Shown here: one piece after another, positions 1-9,280 of the stretch
Layout of the letters: each line of letters begins with the position of its first letter
Numbering within the stretch: the first letter of the stretch is position 1
DNA from: Beijerinckiaceae bacterium
GTDB taxonomy: Bacteria > Pseudomonadota > Alphaproteobacteria > Rhizobiales > Beijerinckiaceae
Length of the DNA stretch: 64,000 bases
Assembly: GCA_009773635.1 (NCBI GenBank)
Contig: WSYC01000006.1
Location: forward strand, 274,720 to 338,719
Reading direction: 5' to 3'
Made by a program: the position numbers and the translations under genes
The notes under the pieces: model-generated
Told to the model about the DNA's origin: nothing
Databases searched by the model: none
What the model saw: the letters and a program-made list of their open reading frames with translations, nothing else

Positions 1-771
1 GAGGAAATCAACCTCGGCCGAGCGCAAATCGTCCATCAGTTGCAGGATCTCGTTCCGCTCCTCGCCGAGGCCGACCATGATGCCGGACTTGGTGAAGATG
101 CTCGCATCCAGCTCCTTCACCCGCTGCAGCAGCCGGATTGAGTGGAAATAGCGCGCGCCGGGGCGCACCTTCAGGTATTTCGACGGCACGGTTTCGAGGT
201 TGTGGTTGAAGACATCCGGCTTTGCTGCAACCACAACCTCCAGCGCGCCATCCTTACGCAGGAAATCCGGCGTCAGGATTTCAATGGTCGTCTTGGGCGA
301 CGCCTTGCGGATCGCCCGGATCGTTTGCGCGAAATGCTCCGCCCCGCCGTCAGCGAGATCGTCGCGATCCACCGACGTGATGACGACGTGCTCGAGCCCG
401 AGCTTGGCGGTTGCCATCGCCACATAATCCGGCTCGTTCGGGTCGAGCGGGCCGGGCATGCCGGTCTTCACGTTGCAGAAGGCGCAGGCCCGCGTGCAGG
501 TATCGCCCATGATCATGAAGGTCGCGTGCTTCTTGTCCCAGCACTCGCCGAGGTTCGGGCAGCCGGCCTCCTCGCACACCGTGACGAGGCCGTTCTCCTT
601 GACGATGCGGTGCGTTTCTTTCCAGCCCGGCGACCCCGGCGCTTTCACGCGGATCCAGTCCGGCTTCTTCTGGATCGGGTTGTCCGGCCGATGCGCCTTT
701 TCGGGGTGACGTGCTTCCGCCGACAGCGATTTCTTGCGCGGATCATTGGTGAGGAGATCGATGGTAGCCAT
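1..771 (-). CDS. lipA: Lipoyl synthase LipA (3' part missing, cut by window edge)
   Basis: Radical-SAM enzyme that inserts two sulfurs into octanoyl groups on lipoyl domains. The ATG is at 771 and 257 residues are visible of about 320 expected; the C-terminus lies beyond the left edge. The auxiliary-cluster motif [12 protein letters not shown] is at residues 66-77 and the radical-SAM motif CTRACAFC at residues 92-99, both intact. It lies downstream of, and in the same direction as, the pyruvate dehydrogenase genes whose PdhB and PdhC lipoyl domains are its expected substrates. Identification is firm from the two cysteine motifs. Confidence 0.97.
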   Translation of the reverse strand, partial: MATIDLLTNDPRKKSLSAEARHPEKAHRPDNPIQKKPDWIRVKAPGSPGWKETHRIVKENGLVTVCEEAGCPNLGECWDKKHATFMIMGDTCTRACAFCNVKTGMPGPLDPNEPDYVAMATAKLGLEHVVITSVDRDDLADGGAEHFAQTIRAIRKASPKTTIEILTPDFLRKDGALEVVVAAKPDVFNHNLETVPSKYLKVRPGARYFHSIRLLQRVKELDASIFTKSGIMVGLGEERNEILQLMDDLRSAEVDFL

Positions 772-993
772 GGGTGCTTTCGGACGTAGGAACCTTCGGC
801 AAAACCGGGATGCTTCTTCACCTAATCCGGTCGCATCGTCCCGGCAAGGGCGGAACCTCCATGCACGCGCGGCATAGCTCCGGTTAGCGCCTTCTCCTCA
901 ACGCTTCCGAAGGGAAATTGTGCGATGCTGGGGGCATCGGAAGTCTTGGGAATGCGCTGCATTCCCAAGTGGCGCATTCGAAGGGAGGGTCCG

Positions 994-1296
994 ATGAAAC
1001 GTGTGCTGATCTTCATCGCGCTGTTCATCACCGCGCTGGCGCTCTTCGCCCTGCCCGCCGCCCGCGCCGAAATCTGGAGCGAGGTGACGGGCGATGCCAA
1101 GGAGCACGTCACCTATATCTGCGCGCCGTGCTGCAAGCTCACCAACTATCACCCGACGCGCACGGTGCGCGCGCGGCTCTTTACGATGATGGACCCGCGT
1201 GTGCTGATCCTCAAGCCGCAGGACACGGAAACCTTCATGACGCCAAAGGGCTGCATGACCGCCGGCTTCGGCCTCGAGGTGATGTTCATCAACTGA
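994..1296 (+). CDS. Small secreted cysteine-containing protein, unknown function
   Basis: I do not recognise this family. I chose the ATG at 994 because a GGGAGG-type ribosome binding site lies just upstream (around 983-988) and the product then begins with a classical signal peptide: MKR, a hydrophobic core, and a likely cleavage after ALPAARA near residue 23. The mature part is about 77 residues with a CAPCC cluster and one further cysteine, so disulfide bonding or metal binding in the periplasm is possible. An open frame continues upstream to 925 but would bury the signal peptide. It converges on the next gene with only 9 bp between stops. Confidence 0.7.
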   Translation: MKRVLIFIALFITALALFALPAARAEIWSEVTGDAKEHVTYICAPCCKLTNYHPTRTVRARLFTMMDPRVLILKPQDTETFMTPKGCMTAGFGLEVMFIN

Positions 1297-1305
1297 AGCG
1301 GCGCT

Positions 1306-1554
1306 TTACCGGCTCAGGAACCGCCCGACGACGATCACCAGCACGCCGCCGAGCACGGCCGCAGCGAGTGAATTCAGGATCGGCCCGCCGAGCCTCAGAC
1401 CAAGCTGCGCGAACACAAAATGCCCGACCACCGCACCGATCAGCCCGACGGTCACATTGCGGATGATGCCGCCCGAGCCGCCGACGATCAGGCTCGCGAG
1501 CCAGCCCGCGATACCGCCAAGAAGAAGCGTGACGATGATGGGAGGAATGGACAT
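1306..1554 (-). CDS. GlsB/YeaQ/YmgE family membrane protein
   Basis: An 82-residue protein, almost entirely hydrophobic, with three predicted membrane segments and the glycine-rich GGIAGWLASLIVGG and VGLIGAVVGHFVF stretches characteristic of the YeaQ/YmgE family (transglycosylase-associated protein). Members are small inner-membrane proteins often induced by stress; no biochemical activity is established. Length matches the family. No obvious operon partner. Confidence 0.88.
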   Translation of the reverse strand: MSIPPIIVTLLLGGIAGWLASLIVGGSGGIIRNVTVGLIGAVVGHFVFAQLGLRLGGPILNSLAAAVLGGVLVIVVGRFLSR

Positions 1555-1577
1555 GGGGGCTCCTACTTGGTCTGTGT

Positions 1578-1607
1578 CGTCACGGCCGGGCTGGTCCCGG
1601 GCATGAC
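1578..1607. repeat. Short copy of an intergenic palindromic repeat (GTCA...TGAC)
   Basis: A 30-bp hairpin beginning CGTCACGGCCGGGC and ending GCCCGGGCATGAC-like sequence. It is a single-arm version of the longer palindromes at 38547, 40621, 54166 and 61195, which have the same CGTCATGSCCGGGCT core. It lies between two minus-strand genes, in a 189-bp gap that otherwise holds nothing I can recognise. Confidence 0.6.
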
Positions 1608-1743
1608 TGTGGAGGGAAACACCCCCTCACGCATCGAACGTCTTCCAGAAATCATCAGGCACGCCCCCGTTGTCCGGGAGCGCGGGGTGCGGAAGAACCA
1701 TGTGCATCTGGCGCCCTGAGGGATTGCCAGAGCTCCCGGGCCG

Positions 1744-1986
1744 TCAGCGTGCAGGGTCGCAATAGGTGATGCGGCAACGGCCAGAGCGCGGCGTGCGGAC
1801 AGCGCATTCGTTCAGGGCCCGCCTCGTGGCTTGCGCTCGGGAAGAATAACTCCAGCTCGATCCCCTTGCGCCGGTGGTGCCGCGTGCTTCGCAGCCCCAG
1901 GCCGCAGCTTCCTGCGTTGAGGTGAGGTAGAAGGGTGCGGCAGCCAGCACGGCAGCAAGGCCAAACATCAGGCGTCTGTGTTTCAT
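1744..1986 (-). CDS. Small secreted protein, DUF4189-like
   Basis: An 80-residue product with an N-terminal signal peptide (MKHRRLMFGLAAVLAAAPF). The ATG at 1986 is preceded by a GGGGGG-type ribosome binding site; an in-frame upstream ATG at 2016 would extend ahead of the signal peptide and is less likely. The mature part contains WGCEARG, a serine/alanine helix, and NECAVR and RCRITYC, giving four cysteines. The pattern of Trp-Gly-Cys followed by A...A...C resembles DUF4189 proteins, but I am not certain. Likely periplasmic. Confidence 0.6.
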   Translation of the reverse strand: MKHRRLMFGLAAVLAAAPFYLTSTQEAAAWGCEARGTTGARGSSWSYSSRAQATRRALNECAVRTPRSGRCRITYCDPAR

Positions 1987-2097
1987 GTTTCCCCCCGGAA
2001 AAGGCGTGTTGATCACGCCGGTCAGCGTGACACAATCTTGGTGGGTGTCAATGTCACAAACCGGAGCCGGATGCTGCGCTGGCGGCCCTCCGTCCCC

Positions 2098-3537
2098 TCA
2101 CGCATTGAGCGCTTTCCCATAGGCATCGAGCACGCTTTCCTTCATCATTTCCGAAAGCGTCGGGTGCGGGAAGATCGTGTGCATCAGGTCTTCCTCGGTC
2201 GTCTCCAGCCCCATCGCGACGACATAGCCCTGGATGAGTTCAGTGACTTCCGCGCCGACCATATGCGCGCCGAGAAGCTGGCCGGTCTTGGCGTCGAAGA
2301 TCGTTTTGACAAGGCCGTTGTCCTCGCCAAGCGCGATCGCCTTGCCGTTGGCGGCAAAGGAGAAGCGGCCGACCTTGAGCGTGTAACCGGCTTCCTTGGC
2401 TTTCGCTTCCGTGAGGCCCACCGAGGCTACCTGCGGATGGCAATAGGTGCAGCCGGGGATCTTGCGCTTGTCCATCGGGTGGACGTGCAACCCCTTGATA
2501 TGCTCGACGCACAGAACGCCCTCATGCTCGGCCTTGTGCGCCAGCATCGGCGGCCCTGCGACGTCGCCAATGGCGTAGATGCCCGGCACATTGGTGCGGC
2601 CGTAACCGTCGATGACGACGCAGCCGCGATCGGTCTTCACGCCGAGCGCTTCAAGCCCGAGGTTCTCGATGTTGCCGACAACGCCAACGGCGGAAATCAT
2701 CCGCTCGGCGGTGATTTCCTGTTTCGCGCCCTTGTCATCCTCCACGGTGGCGGTGACGCTATTGGCACCCTTCACCACCTTGGTGACCTTGGTCGAGGTC
2801 AGGATTTTCATCCCCTGCTTCTCGAACGCCTTGCGGGCGATGGCGGAGATTTCCGCATCCTCCACCGGCATCACCTGCCCCATCACCTCGACGACCGTCA
2901 CCTCCACGCCCATGGTGCGATAGAAGCTCGCGAACTCGATGCCGATCGCGCCCGACCCCATCACGATCAGGGATTTCGGCATCGCGGGCGGCACCATCGC
3001 CTCGAAATAGGTCCAGATCAGCTTGCCGTCGGGCTCGATGCCCGGCAGGCTGCGCGGGCGAGCACCGGTCGCGACGATGATGTGCTTCGCGGTGTAGGTG
3101 CCCGCCCCCTGCACGCCCTTCGGCACCGGGTTCTGCGGCAACATCGGTGCCTTCTTCGTCTCGGTGACGACGATTTCACCGGGTTTTGTGAGCTTGGCCT
3201 CGCCCCAGATCACGTCGATCTTGTTCTTTTTCATCAGGAAGCCGACGCCGCCATTGAGCCGCTGCGACACGCCGCGCGAGCGCTTGACGATCTCGCCCGT
3301 GTCCGGCGTCATCGTGCCCTCGAGTTTGAGGCCGTAGTTCTTGGCGTGCTGGGCGTAATGCAGGATTTCCGCCGAGCGCAAGAGCGCCTTCGTCGGGATA
3401 CAGCCCCAGTTGAGGCAGATGCCGCCAAGGTGCTCGCGCTCGACGATGGCGACCTTGAACCCGAGCTGCGCCGCGCGGATGGCGCCGACATAGCCGCCGG
3501 GGCCGGAGCCGATGATGATGATATCGTAAGCGGACAT
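2098..3537 (-). CDS. lpdA: Dihydrolipoyl dehydrogenase (E3)
   Basis: FAD flavoenzyme that reoxidises dihydrolipoyl groups with NAD. The 479-residue product has the FAD motif GSGPGG at residues 10-15, the redox-active disulfide in GGICLNWGCIPTK (Cys41/Cys46), a central NAD motif (GSGAIGIEFASF) and the C-terminal HPTLSE active-site histidine region. The ATG at 3537 is preceded by a GGGGAAG ribosome binding site; an earlier in-frame start at 3588 adds 17 residues not seen in the family. Its position after pdhA-pdhB-pdhC marks it as the E3 of that complex, though shared use by other 2-oxoacid dehydrogenases is possible. Confidence 0.96.
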   Translation of the reverse strand: MSAYDIIIIGSGPGGYVGAIRAAQLGFKVAIVEREHLGGICLNWGCIPTKALLRSAEILHYAQHAKNYGLKLEGTMTPDTGEIVKRSRGVSQRLNGGVGFLMKKNKIDVIWGEAKLTKPGEIVVTETKKAPMLPQNPVPKGVQGAGTYTAKHIIVATGARPRSLPGIEPDGKLIWTYFEAMVPPAMPKSLIVMGSGAIGIEFASFYRTMGVEVTVVEVMGQVMPVEDAEISAIARKAFEKQGMKILTSTKVTKVVKGANSVTATVEDDKGAKQEITAERMISAVGVVGNIENLGLEALGVKTDRGCVVIDGYGRTNVPGIYAIGDVAGPPMLAHKAEHEGVLCVEHIKGLHVHPMDKRKIPGCTYCHPQVASVGLTEAKAKEAGYTLKVGRFSFAANGKAIALGEDNGLVKTIFDAKTGQLLGAHMVGAEVTELIQGYVVAMGLETTEEDLMHTIFPHPTLSEMMKESVLDAYGKALNA

Positions 3538-3554
3538 ATGCTTCCCCGTTTCTG

Positions 3555-4088
3555 TCAGAACTGGACGAATTGCGCACTCTTTGCGCAATCCTCGTTGAGC
3601 GTGCCGAACGCCTTGTCGGCGGCGGCGAATTTGGCTTCAAATTCAGCTGGCTTGAGGCTCGTGGCCTCGGCGGCAATCGCGTTCAGCGACCAGCTCAGCG
3701 CGGAATAGCGCTCGCGGGCGGTGGCGGGCGTGAAATTGGCGAGATAGGTGCCGAGCGCGCCAAAGCGATAGACGAGGCCCTTGAGATCGCGCCGTGTGGC
3801 CTCGGCTGTGGCGGCATCAAGCGCGCCCTGCCCCGCGCGCGCGTTCGCCTCCTCGGCCCGGAGGCGGAAGGCGAAGAACACCTCGATGATGTCGCGGCAG
3901 GTTTTCAGGTTCTCGGCGCGCAGCACGTTCTGCTGCACGCTCTCGATGTTCTTGCGGTAATTGTAGCTCTGGGAAATCGACGAGATCAGCGAAAGCGACG
4001 CAATCAGCAAGGAGAGCGTCGGCAGCGAGAGCACGGCAGGGAGAACGCGCGCGAGAGCGGTTGGGCGTCGCGCAGGGATGTCGTCCAT
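3555..4088 (-). CDS. Membrane-anchored hypothetical protein
   Basis: Not recognised. The 177 residues comprise a short cytoplasmic tail with a proline and arginine stretch, one hydrophobic segment at about residues 14-40 (SLPTLSLLIASLSLISSI), and a helical soluble domain of about 130 residues containing only two cysteines. It begins with ATG at 4088 and ends 17 bp before lpdA, so it is probably cotranscribed with it. Nothing suggests a catalytic role. Confidence 0.7.
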   Translation of the reverse strand: MDDIPARRPTALARVLPAVLSLPTLSLLIASLSLISSISQSYNYRKNIESVQQNVLRAENLKTCRDIIEVFFAFRLRAEEANARAGQGALDAATAEATRRDLKGLVYRFGALGTYLANFTPATARERYSALSWSLNAIAAEATSLKPAEFEAKFAAADKAFGTLNEDCAKSAQFVQF

Positions 4089-4109
4089 TCTCCCTCCTTC
4101 CGGCGCCCC

Positions 4110-4346
4110 CTATTTCTGGAGCAGCGCGTAAAGTTCGTCCTTCAGCCTGAGCCGCTGCTTGCGCATGGTTTCCATATGCGCGTCATCGGTCGGTTCGATA
4201 TTGGTCTCGGCGCGGTGGATCGCGCGGTTGACCTCGTGGTATTCCTCATAAAGCCGCGCGAAATGCGGTTCTTTCGTCTTCAGTTCCGTGATCCTGAACG
4301 CAAATTCGGGGAATTCGGCAAGCAGTTCGTGGGGGGTATGCGACAT
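4110..4346 (-). CDS. YdcH family protein (DUF465)
   Basis: A small, highly charged 78-residue helical protein. It matches DUF465/YdcH in length and in the pattern F...I.ELK..EPHFARL...Y...N..I, followed by a C-terminal coiled helix with LRLKDELYALL. The ATG at 4346 begins the conserved part; the longer frame to 4424 adds an unrelated basic stretch. Function of the family is unknown. It lies between the SGNH hydrolase and the membrane-anchored protein, all in one direction. Confidence 0.85.
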   Translation of the reverse strand: MSHTPHELLAEFPEFAFRITELKTKEPHFARLYEEYHEVNRAIHRAETNIEPTDDAHMETMRKQRLRLKDELYALLQK

Positions 4347-4436
4347 GGCCGTTTGGCTCCTTCGGGGCTGAAAACACCTGAAAACCTTAGGCTCCCTCTC
4401 TCTTCTCTCCTTGATCCCCGTCAATCATAGCCCTGT

Positions 4437-5093
4437 TTAAGCCAGAAGCGCCCGCACCGGCTCAACCAGCGCATGCCCGATGGCGCGGGTGCTCGCGGCA
4501 TCCAGATGGATGCCGTCGATGGGTGACGCCTTCGCCACGCTACCCGCATCAAAGAAGGCGCAACCGAGCAGGGTCGCAAGCGCGGAATAATACCCCGCAA
4601 GCTTGGCGGATTGCGCAATGCCGCCCGCGAACAGCGCGCCGAAGAACGGATCCGGTGTTTCAACAAGGGGTGGCGGCGCGACGATCAGCACCTTCGGCGG
4701 CACAAAATCCGGCAGGCGCGGCGAATGCCCCCTCACGATCTCGACGCAGCGGCGCATGCCGAGCATCGCGGATTCCGCGTCCCCCGCGATCGCGGGTTTG
4801 AGATCGTTGGTGCCGAGCATCAGGATCACCACCGACACCGGGCGATGCGTGTGCAATGCCGAGGGCAGTAGCCTTGCGCCGTTGCGATCGGCATCCGCGA
4901 GGTGATCGTCGAAAGCGGTCGTGCGCCCGCCCATGCCCTCGGCGACAACCTCGACGTTTGAGCCGAGCCCTGAAGCATCGAGCCCGGCTTGCAGCACGTT
5001 CGGCCAACGATCCGCGAACGCGTGCCGCTGCCCGCCGTTGGCGGGGTTCGTGCCCCAGGTGAGGCTATCGCCGTAGCAGAGGACGGTTTTCAT
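4437..5093 (-). CDS. SGNH/GDSL-type esterase or lipase
   Basis: 218 residues. Block I (CYGDSLTWG, nucleophile Ser10), the block II glycine (EGMGGRTT), block III (LGTNDLK) and block V (DGIHLD, catalytic Asp and His) are all present in order, so it should be an active serine hydrolase of the SGNH superfamily, closest in style to arylesterase-type proteins. No signal peptide is visible, so it is probably cytoplasmic. It starts 14 bp downstream of pdhC and is very likely part of that transcript. The substrate cannot be read from the sequence. Confidence 0.88.
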   Translation of the reverse strand: MKTVLCYGDSLTWGTNPANGGQRHAFADRWPNVLQAGLDASGLGSNVEVVAEGMGGRTTAFDDHLADADRNGARLLPSALHTHRPVSVVILMLGTNDLKPAIAGDAESAMLGMRRCVEIVRGHSPRLPDFVPPKVLIVAPPPLVETPDPFFGALFAGGIAQSAKLAGYYSALATLLGCAFFDAGSVAKASPIDGIHLDAASTRAIGHALVEPVRALLA

Positions 5094-5107
5094 CGTGAAT
5101 GCCCGCC

Positions 5108-6469
5108 TTAGACGAGCATCCCCATCGGGTTCTCGATATAGCCCCTGAACGCGGCCATCAGTTCCGCGCCGAGCGCGCCATCGACCGCGCGATGGTCAGT
5201 CGAAAGTGTCACCGACATCACGGTCGCGACCGCGAGCTGGCCGTTCTTGACCACAGCGCGCTGCTCACCCGCCCCCACCGCGAGGATGGTCGCGTGCGGC
5301 GGGTTCACGATGGCGGCGAAATCCTTGACGCCGAACATGCCGAGGTTGGAAACAGCGGTGGTGCCGCCCTGATATTCCTCGGGCTTCAGCTTGCGGGCCT
5401 TGGCGCGTGCGGCAAGGTCCTTCATCTCGTTCGAGATGGTGGAGAGCGTCTTGTGGCAGGCATCGCGGATTACCGGCGTGATCAAGCCGCCGGGGATCGA
5501 CACCGCGACGCCGACATCGGCGTGCTTGTGCTTGAGCATGGCGTTGTCGGTCCAGCTTACGTTGGCCTCCGGCACCGCGCGCAGCGACATCGCGATCGCC
5601 TTGATCACCATGTCATTGACCGAAATCTTGTAGGCGGGCTTGCCGTCCTTCACCGGGGCGGATTTGTTGATCTCAGCGCGCGCGGCGAGCAGCGCATCGA
5701 GTTCGCAATCCACCGTGAGGTAGAAGTGCGGCACGGTCTGCTTCGATTCGAGCAGGCGGCGCGCGATGGTCTTGCGCATGCCGTCATGCGGCACTTCCTC
5801 GTAAGAGCCTTCCGCGAAGAGCTTCTTGATCTGCTCCGCCGAGGGGCCGGAGGGCATCGCGGCGGGCGCAGAAGCGGAGGCGCCCGGCATCGGGATGATT
5901 TTCGCGCTACCAGGCGAGCCTGCGCCGGCCTTGGCGGCCTCGACATCAGCCATCACGATACGGCCATGCGGGCCAGAACCGGCGACAGCTGCGAGATTGA
6001 TGCCGGCATCCTTCGCGATGCGCTTGGCGAGCGGGGATGCAAACACGCGGGAACCTCCGGATGCGGGGGCGGTGGACGACGCAGCAGCGGGAGCGGCAGA
6101 GGCCGCGGCGGCAGGGGCAGCTGCAGGAGCTGCAACGGGGGCGGCAGCAGGTGCAGCAACAGCAGGCGCGGCTGCGGGTGCGCCGCCGCTATCCCGGCCA
6201 CCGGCGGCAGCGGCCTTCACATCCTCGCCCTCGGCGGCGATGATGCCTATAGCCACGTTGACCGCGACATCCTGCGCGCCGGCGGGCACGAGGATTTTCG
6301 CGAGAATGCCTTCATCGACCGCTTCCACTTCCATGGTCGCCTTGTCGGTCTCGATCTCGGCGATGACATCGCCGGATTTGATCGTGTCGCCCTCTTTTTT
6401 CAGCCACTTGGCGAGGTTGCCCTTTTCCATCGTGGGCGACAGGGCGGGCATCAGGATGTTGATGGGCAT
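5108..6469 (-). CDS. pdhC: Pyruvate dehydrogenase E2, dihydrolipoamide acetyltransferase
   Basis: Core acetyltransferase of the pyruvate dehydrogenase complex. In order: one lipoyl domain (about residues 1-80, lipoylated Lys in [15 protein letters not shown]), a long Ala/Pro linker, a peripheral subunit-binding domain ([14 protein letters not shown]), a second linker, and the catalytic domain ending with the [14 protein letters not shown] motif that carries the active His and Asp. I start at the ATG at 6469 ([14 protein letters not shown]). The 453-residue length fits a single-lipoyl alphaproteobacterial E2. Its lipoyl domain is very similar to the one on PdhB. Confidence 0.96.
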   Translation of the reverse strand: MPINILMPALSPTMEKGNLAKWLKKEGDTIKSGDVIAEIETDKATMEVEAVDEGILAKILVPAGAQDVAVNVAIGIIAAEGEDVKAAAAGGRDSGGAPAAAPAVAAPAAAPVAAPAAAPAAAASAAPAAASSTAPASGGSRVFASPLAKRIAKDAGINLAAVAGSGPHGRIVMADVEAAKAGAGSPGSAKIIPMPGASASAPAAMPSGPSAEQIKKLFAEGSYEEVPHDGMRKTIARRLLESKQTVPHFYLTVDCELDALLAARAEINKSAPVKDGKPAYKISVNDMVIKAIAMSLRAVPEANVSWTDNAMLKHKHADVGVAVSIPGGLITPVIRDACHKTLSTISNEMKDLAARAKARKLKPEEYQGGTTAVSNLGMFGVKDFAAIVNPPHATILAVGAGEQRAVVKNGQLAVATVMSVTLSTDHRAVDGALGAELMAAFRGYIENPMGMLV

Positions 6470-6477
6470 TCGGGGCC

Positions 6478-6777
6478 TCAATGGCGTGGATTCAGGTTTC
6501 TTCCGGTAAGCTGCATCGTAGGATGATTTTCGAACCGGTGGCGATATCCGTCCTCAATGTGATCGAGGATCGTGCTGACGTTTTCACCCGTTTGGAGATG
6601 AAGCATATGTGCGGCTTGCGCAGCAATGTCTGCGAGCATCATCCCCCAAACGTGGTAATGCGAACCGAACAGATTGTTCAGAGTGACAAAAGAGTCACCG
6701 TCCCCAATCCAAAGACGCACAATCTCATCTGGATCTTTCGTCTTTTCGATTCCATCGGGGAGCGGAAGCTCTTTCAT
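6478..6777 (-). CDS. DUF5076 domain-containing protein between pdhB and pdhC
   Basis: A 99-residue protein with the pattern [11 protein letters not shown]...[18 protein letters not shown] that matches DUF5076, a small family I associate with the same position inside pdh operons of Hyphomicrobiales. It starts 4 bp after the pdhB stop and ends 8 bp before pdhC, so it is translated from the same message. The ATG at 6777 was preferred over an in-frame start at 6819, which lies inside pdhB. A role in assembly or regulation of the complex is inferred only from location. Confidence 0.85.
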   Translation of the reverse strand: MKELPLPDGIEKTKDPDEIVRLWIGDGDSFVTLNNLFGSHYHVWGMMLADIAAQAAHMLHLQTGENVSTILDHIEDGYRHRFENHPTMQLTGRNLNPRH

Positions 6778-6781
6778 CCCA

Positions 6782-8161
6782 TCACCGATACAGCACGGCT
6801 TTGGCCGCAGCCACCACATCGGCCACCGTCGGCAGCGCGAGCTTTTCGAGGTTGGCGGCGTAGGGCATCGGCACGTCCTTGCCGGTTACGCGGATCACCG
6901 GGGCATCGAGATAATCGAACGCCTCCTCCATGATCTTCATGCCGATTTCGGCGGTGACGCCCGATTGCGGCCAGCCTTCCTCGATGGCGACGCAGCGGTT
7001 GGTCTTCTGGATCGAGCGGATGACGGTCGCCATATCCATCGGGCGGATGGTGCGGAGGTCGATCACCTCGGCTTCGATCCCCTCACCTGCCAGCGCATCC
7101 GCCGCCTTCATGGCGTAGGTCATGCCGATGCCGAAGGTGACGAAGGTGACATCCTTGCCGCGCCGCGCGACGCGGGCCTTGCCGATCGGCACGGTCCAGT
7201 CATCGCCCTTGGGCACATCGAAGGATTGCCCGTAAAGGATCTCGTTTTCGAGGAAAACGATCGGGTTCGGGTTGCGGATCGCGGCTTTGAGCAGGCCCTT
7301 CGCATCCGCCGCCGACCACGGCTGGATCACCGTGAGGCCCGGCACCTGGCTGTACCACGCCGCGTAATCCTGGCTGTGCTGCGCGCCGACGCGCGCCGCC
7401 GCGCCGTTCGGGCCGCGGAACACGATCGGGCAGCCGAGCTGGCCGCCGGACATATAGAGCGTTTTCGCCGCCGAATTGATGATGTGGTCGATCGCCTGCA
7501 TGGCGAAGTTCCACGTCATGAACTCGACGATGGGCCGGAGCCCCGAAAGCGCCGCACCGACGCCGATGCCGGCAAAACCGTGCTCGGTGATCGGCGTATC
7601 GATGACGCGGCGCGGGCCGAATTCGGCGAGCAGGCCTTGCGTGATCTTGTAGGCGCCCTGATATTCCGCGACCTCCTCGCCCATGACGAAAACATCGCCA
7701 TCGCGGCGCATTTCCTCGGCCATCGCGTCGCGCAGCGCTTCGCGGACCGTGGTTTTCACCATTTCCGTGCCGGCGGGGATTTCATCCAAGGCATCATAGG
7801 CTGGCATTTCCGTGCGCGGCGCAGCGGGAACCGTTGCGGCAGGGGCAGCAGCGGCGGGCGCCGCAGGGGCAGCAGCAGTTGCCGCTGCCGGGGCTGCGCC
7901 AACCGCGCTGGCATCCTCGCCCTCACCGGCGATGATCGCGATGCGGGTGTTGACCGCGACATTCTCGGTGCCATCGGCGATGAGGATTTTTGCGAGAATG
8001 CCTTCATCGACGGCTTCGACTTCCATCGTCGCCTTGTCGGTTTCGATTTCGGCGATCACATCGCCGGATTTGATCGCGTCGCCTTCCTTTTTCAGCCATT
8101 TGGACAGCGTGCCGCTCTCCATGGTGGGGGACAGCGCGGGCATCAGAACATCGATGGACAT
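6782..8161 (-). CDS. pdhB: Pyruvate dehydrogenase E1 beta subunit with fused lipoyl domain
   Basis: 459 residues: an N-terminal lipoyl domain (about 1-80, Lys in [15 protein letters not shown]), an Ala/Pro linker (about 85-125), and a full transketolase-like E1 beta domain with [38 protein letters not shown] and a C-terminal transketolase domain. The extra lipoyl domain on E1 beta is known from alphaproteobacterial Pdh complexes such as that of Sinorhizobium. It pairs with pdhA immediately upstream. Confidence 0.96.
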   Translation of the reverse strand: MSIDVLMPALSPTMESGTLSKWLKKEGDAIKSGDVIAEIETDKATMEVEAVDEGILAKILIADGTENVAVNTRIAIIAGEGEDASAVGAAPAAATAAAPAAPAAAAPAATVPAAPRTEMPAYDALDEIPAGTEMVKTTVREALRDAMAEEMRRDGDVFVMGEEVAEYQGAYKITQGLLAEFGPRRVIDTPITEHGFAGIGVGAALSGLRPIVEFMTWNFAMQAIDHIINSAAKTLYMSGGQLGCPIVFRGPNGAAARVGAQHSQDYAAWYSQVPGLTVIQPWSAADAKGLLKAAIRNPNPIVFLENEILYGQSFDVPKGDDWTVPIGKARVARRGKDVTFVTFGIGMTYAMKAADALAGEGIEAEVIDLRTIRPMDMATVIRSIQKTNRCVAIEEGWPQSGVTAEIGMKIMEEAFDYLDAPVIRVTGKDVPMPYAANLEKLALPTVADVVAAAKAVLYR

Positions 8162-8197
8162 GGGAATTTTCCGTCACAAACTGGAGAACAGCAGGAA

Positions 8198-9280
8198 TTA
8201 CAGCGTGATATCGGTCCAGAGCTCGGCAACATCCGGCTCGGGGTCGACAGTCGCGAATTCCGCGCTCTCGTTGACGATGCGGCGAACCTCGGCGTCGATC
8301 TTCTTGATCTCGTCCTCGGAAACCTTGTGCTTGGTCAGCAGGCGATCGCGCACCTGCTCGATCGGGTCGTGCTCGTTGCGCATCTTGTCCACTTCGTCCT
8401 TGGACCTGTATTTGGCAGGATCGGACATCGAGTGGCCGCGGTAGCGGTAGGTCTGCATTTCCAGAATATACGGGCCCTTGCCGGAGCGGGCGAATTCCAT
8501 CGCGCGCAGGCCCGCTTCGCGCACCGCCTGCACATCCATGCCATCCACCTGCTCGCCGGGGATGTTGAAGGAAATGCCGCGCTTCGAGAAATCCGTCTGC
8601 GCCGAGGCGCGCGTCACCGCGGTGCCCATGGCGTAGCGGTTGTTCTCGATGATGAAAATGGCGGGAAGGCTCCACAGCTCCGCCATGTTGAAGCTCTCGT
8701 AGACCTGGCCCTGATTGGCCGCGCCATCGCCGAAGTAGATCATGCTGACCGCGCCGTTGTTGCGGTATTTATCCGCGAACGCGAGGCCGGTGCCGAGCGA
8801 GACCTGCCCGCCGACGATGCCGTGGCCGCCGAAGAACTGCTTCTCGCGGCTGAACATGTGCATCGAGCCGCCCTTGCCGCGCGAATAACCGCCGCGCCGG
8901 CCGGTCAACTCGGCCATGACGCCGTTGGCATCCATGCCGCAGGCCAGCATATGGCCGTGATCGCGATAGCCGGTGATGACCTGATCCCCGGTCTTCGAGG
9001 CCATCTGCATGCCGATGACGACAGCCTCCTGGCCGATATAGAGGTGGCAGAAACCGCCGATGAGGCCCATGCCATAGAGCTGGCCGGCCTTTTCCTCGAA
9101 ACGGCGGATGGCGAGCATCTCGCGATAGGCCAGCATGTCCTCGTCGCGGGTGAAGGGTTTTGGTCCCTTTGCCGCCTTGGCTGCGCCGGTAGCAGCGCCG
9201 GAAGATTTGGGCGTCGATTTGACAGCCGATTTTGCGCGAGACTCAGCCGCGCCGACTGCTTTGGCCGCATTGGAAGCCAT
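8198..9280 (-). CDS. pdhA: Pyruvate dehydrogenase E1 alpha subunit
   Basis: 360 residues. An N-terminal Lys/Ala-rich extension of about 40 residues precedes the thiamine-diphosphate-binding dehydrogenase fold with YRDHGHMLACGMD, the TPP motif GDGAANQGQVYESFN...ENN, and the RYRGHSMSD loop typical of PDH E1 alpha phosphorylation-loop regions. First gene of the pdhA-pdhB-DUF5076-pdhC series; 36 bp separate it from pdhB. A 328-bp gap upstream probably carries the operon promoter. Confidence 0.96.
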   Translation of the reverse strand: MASNAAKAVGAAESRAKSAVKSTPKSSGAATGAAKAAKGPKPFTRDEDMLAYREMLAIRRFEEKAGQLYGMGLIGGFCHLYIGQEAVVIGMQMASKTGDQVITGYRDHGHMLACGMDANGVMAELTGRRGGYSRGKGGSMHMFSREKQFFGGHGIVGGQVSLGTGLAFADKYRNNGAVSMIYFGDGAANQGQVYESFNMAELWSLPAIFIIENNRYAMGTAVTRASAQTDFSKRGISFNIPGEQVDGMDVQAVREAGLRAMEFARSGKGPYILEMQTYRYRGHSMSDPAKYRSKDEVDKMRNEHDPIEQVRDRLLTKHKVSEDEIKKIDAEVRRIVNESAEFATVDPEPDVAELWTDITL

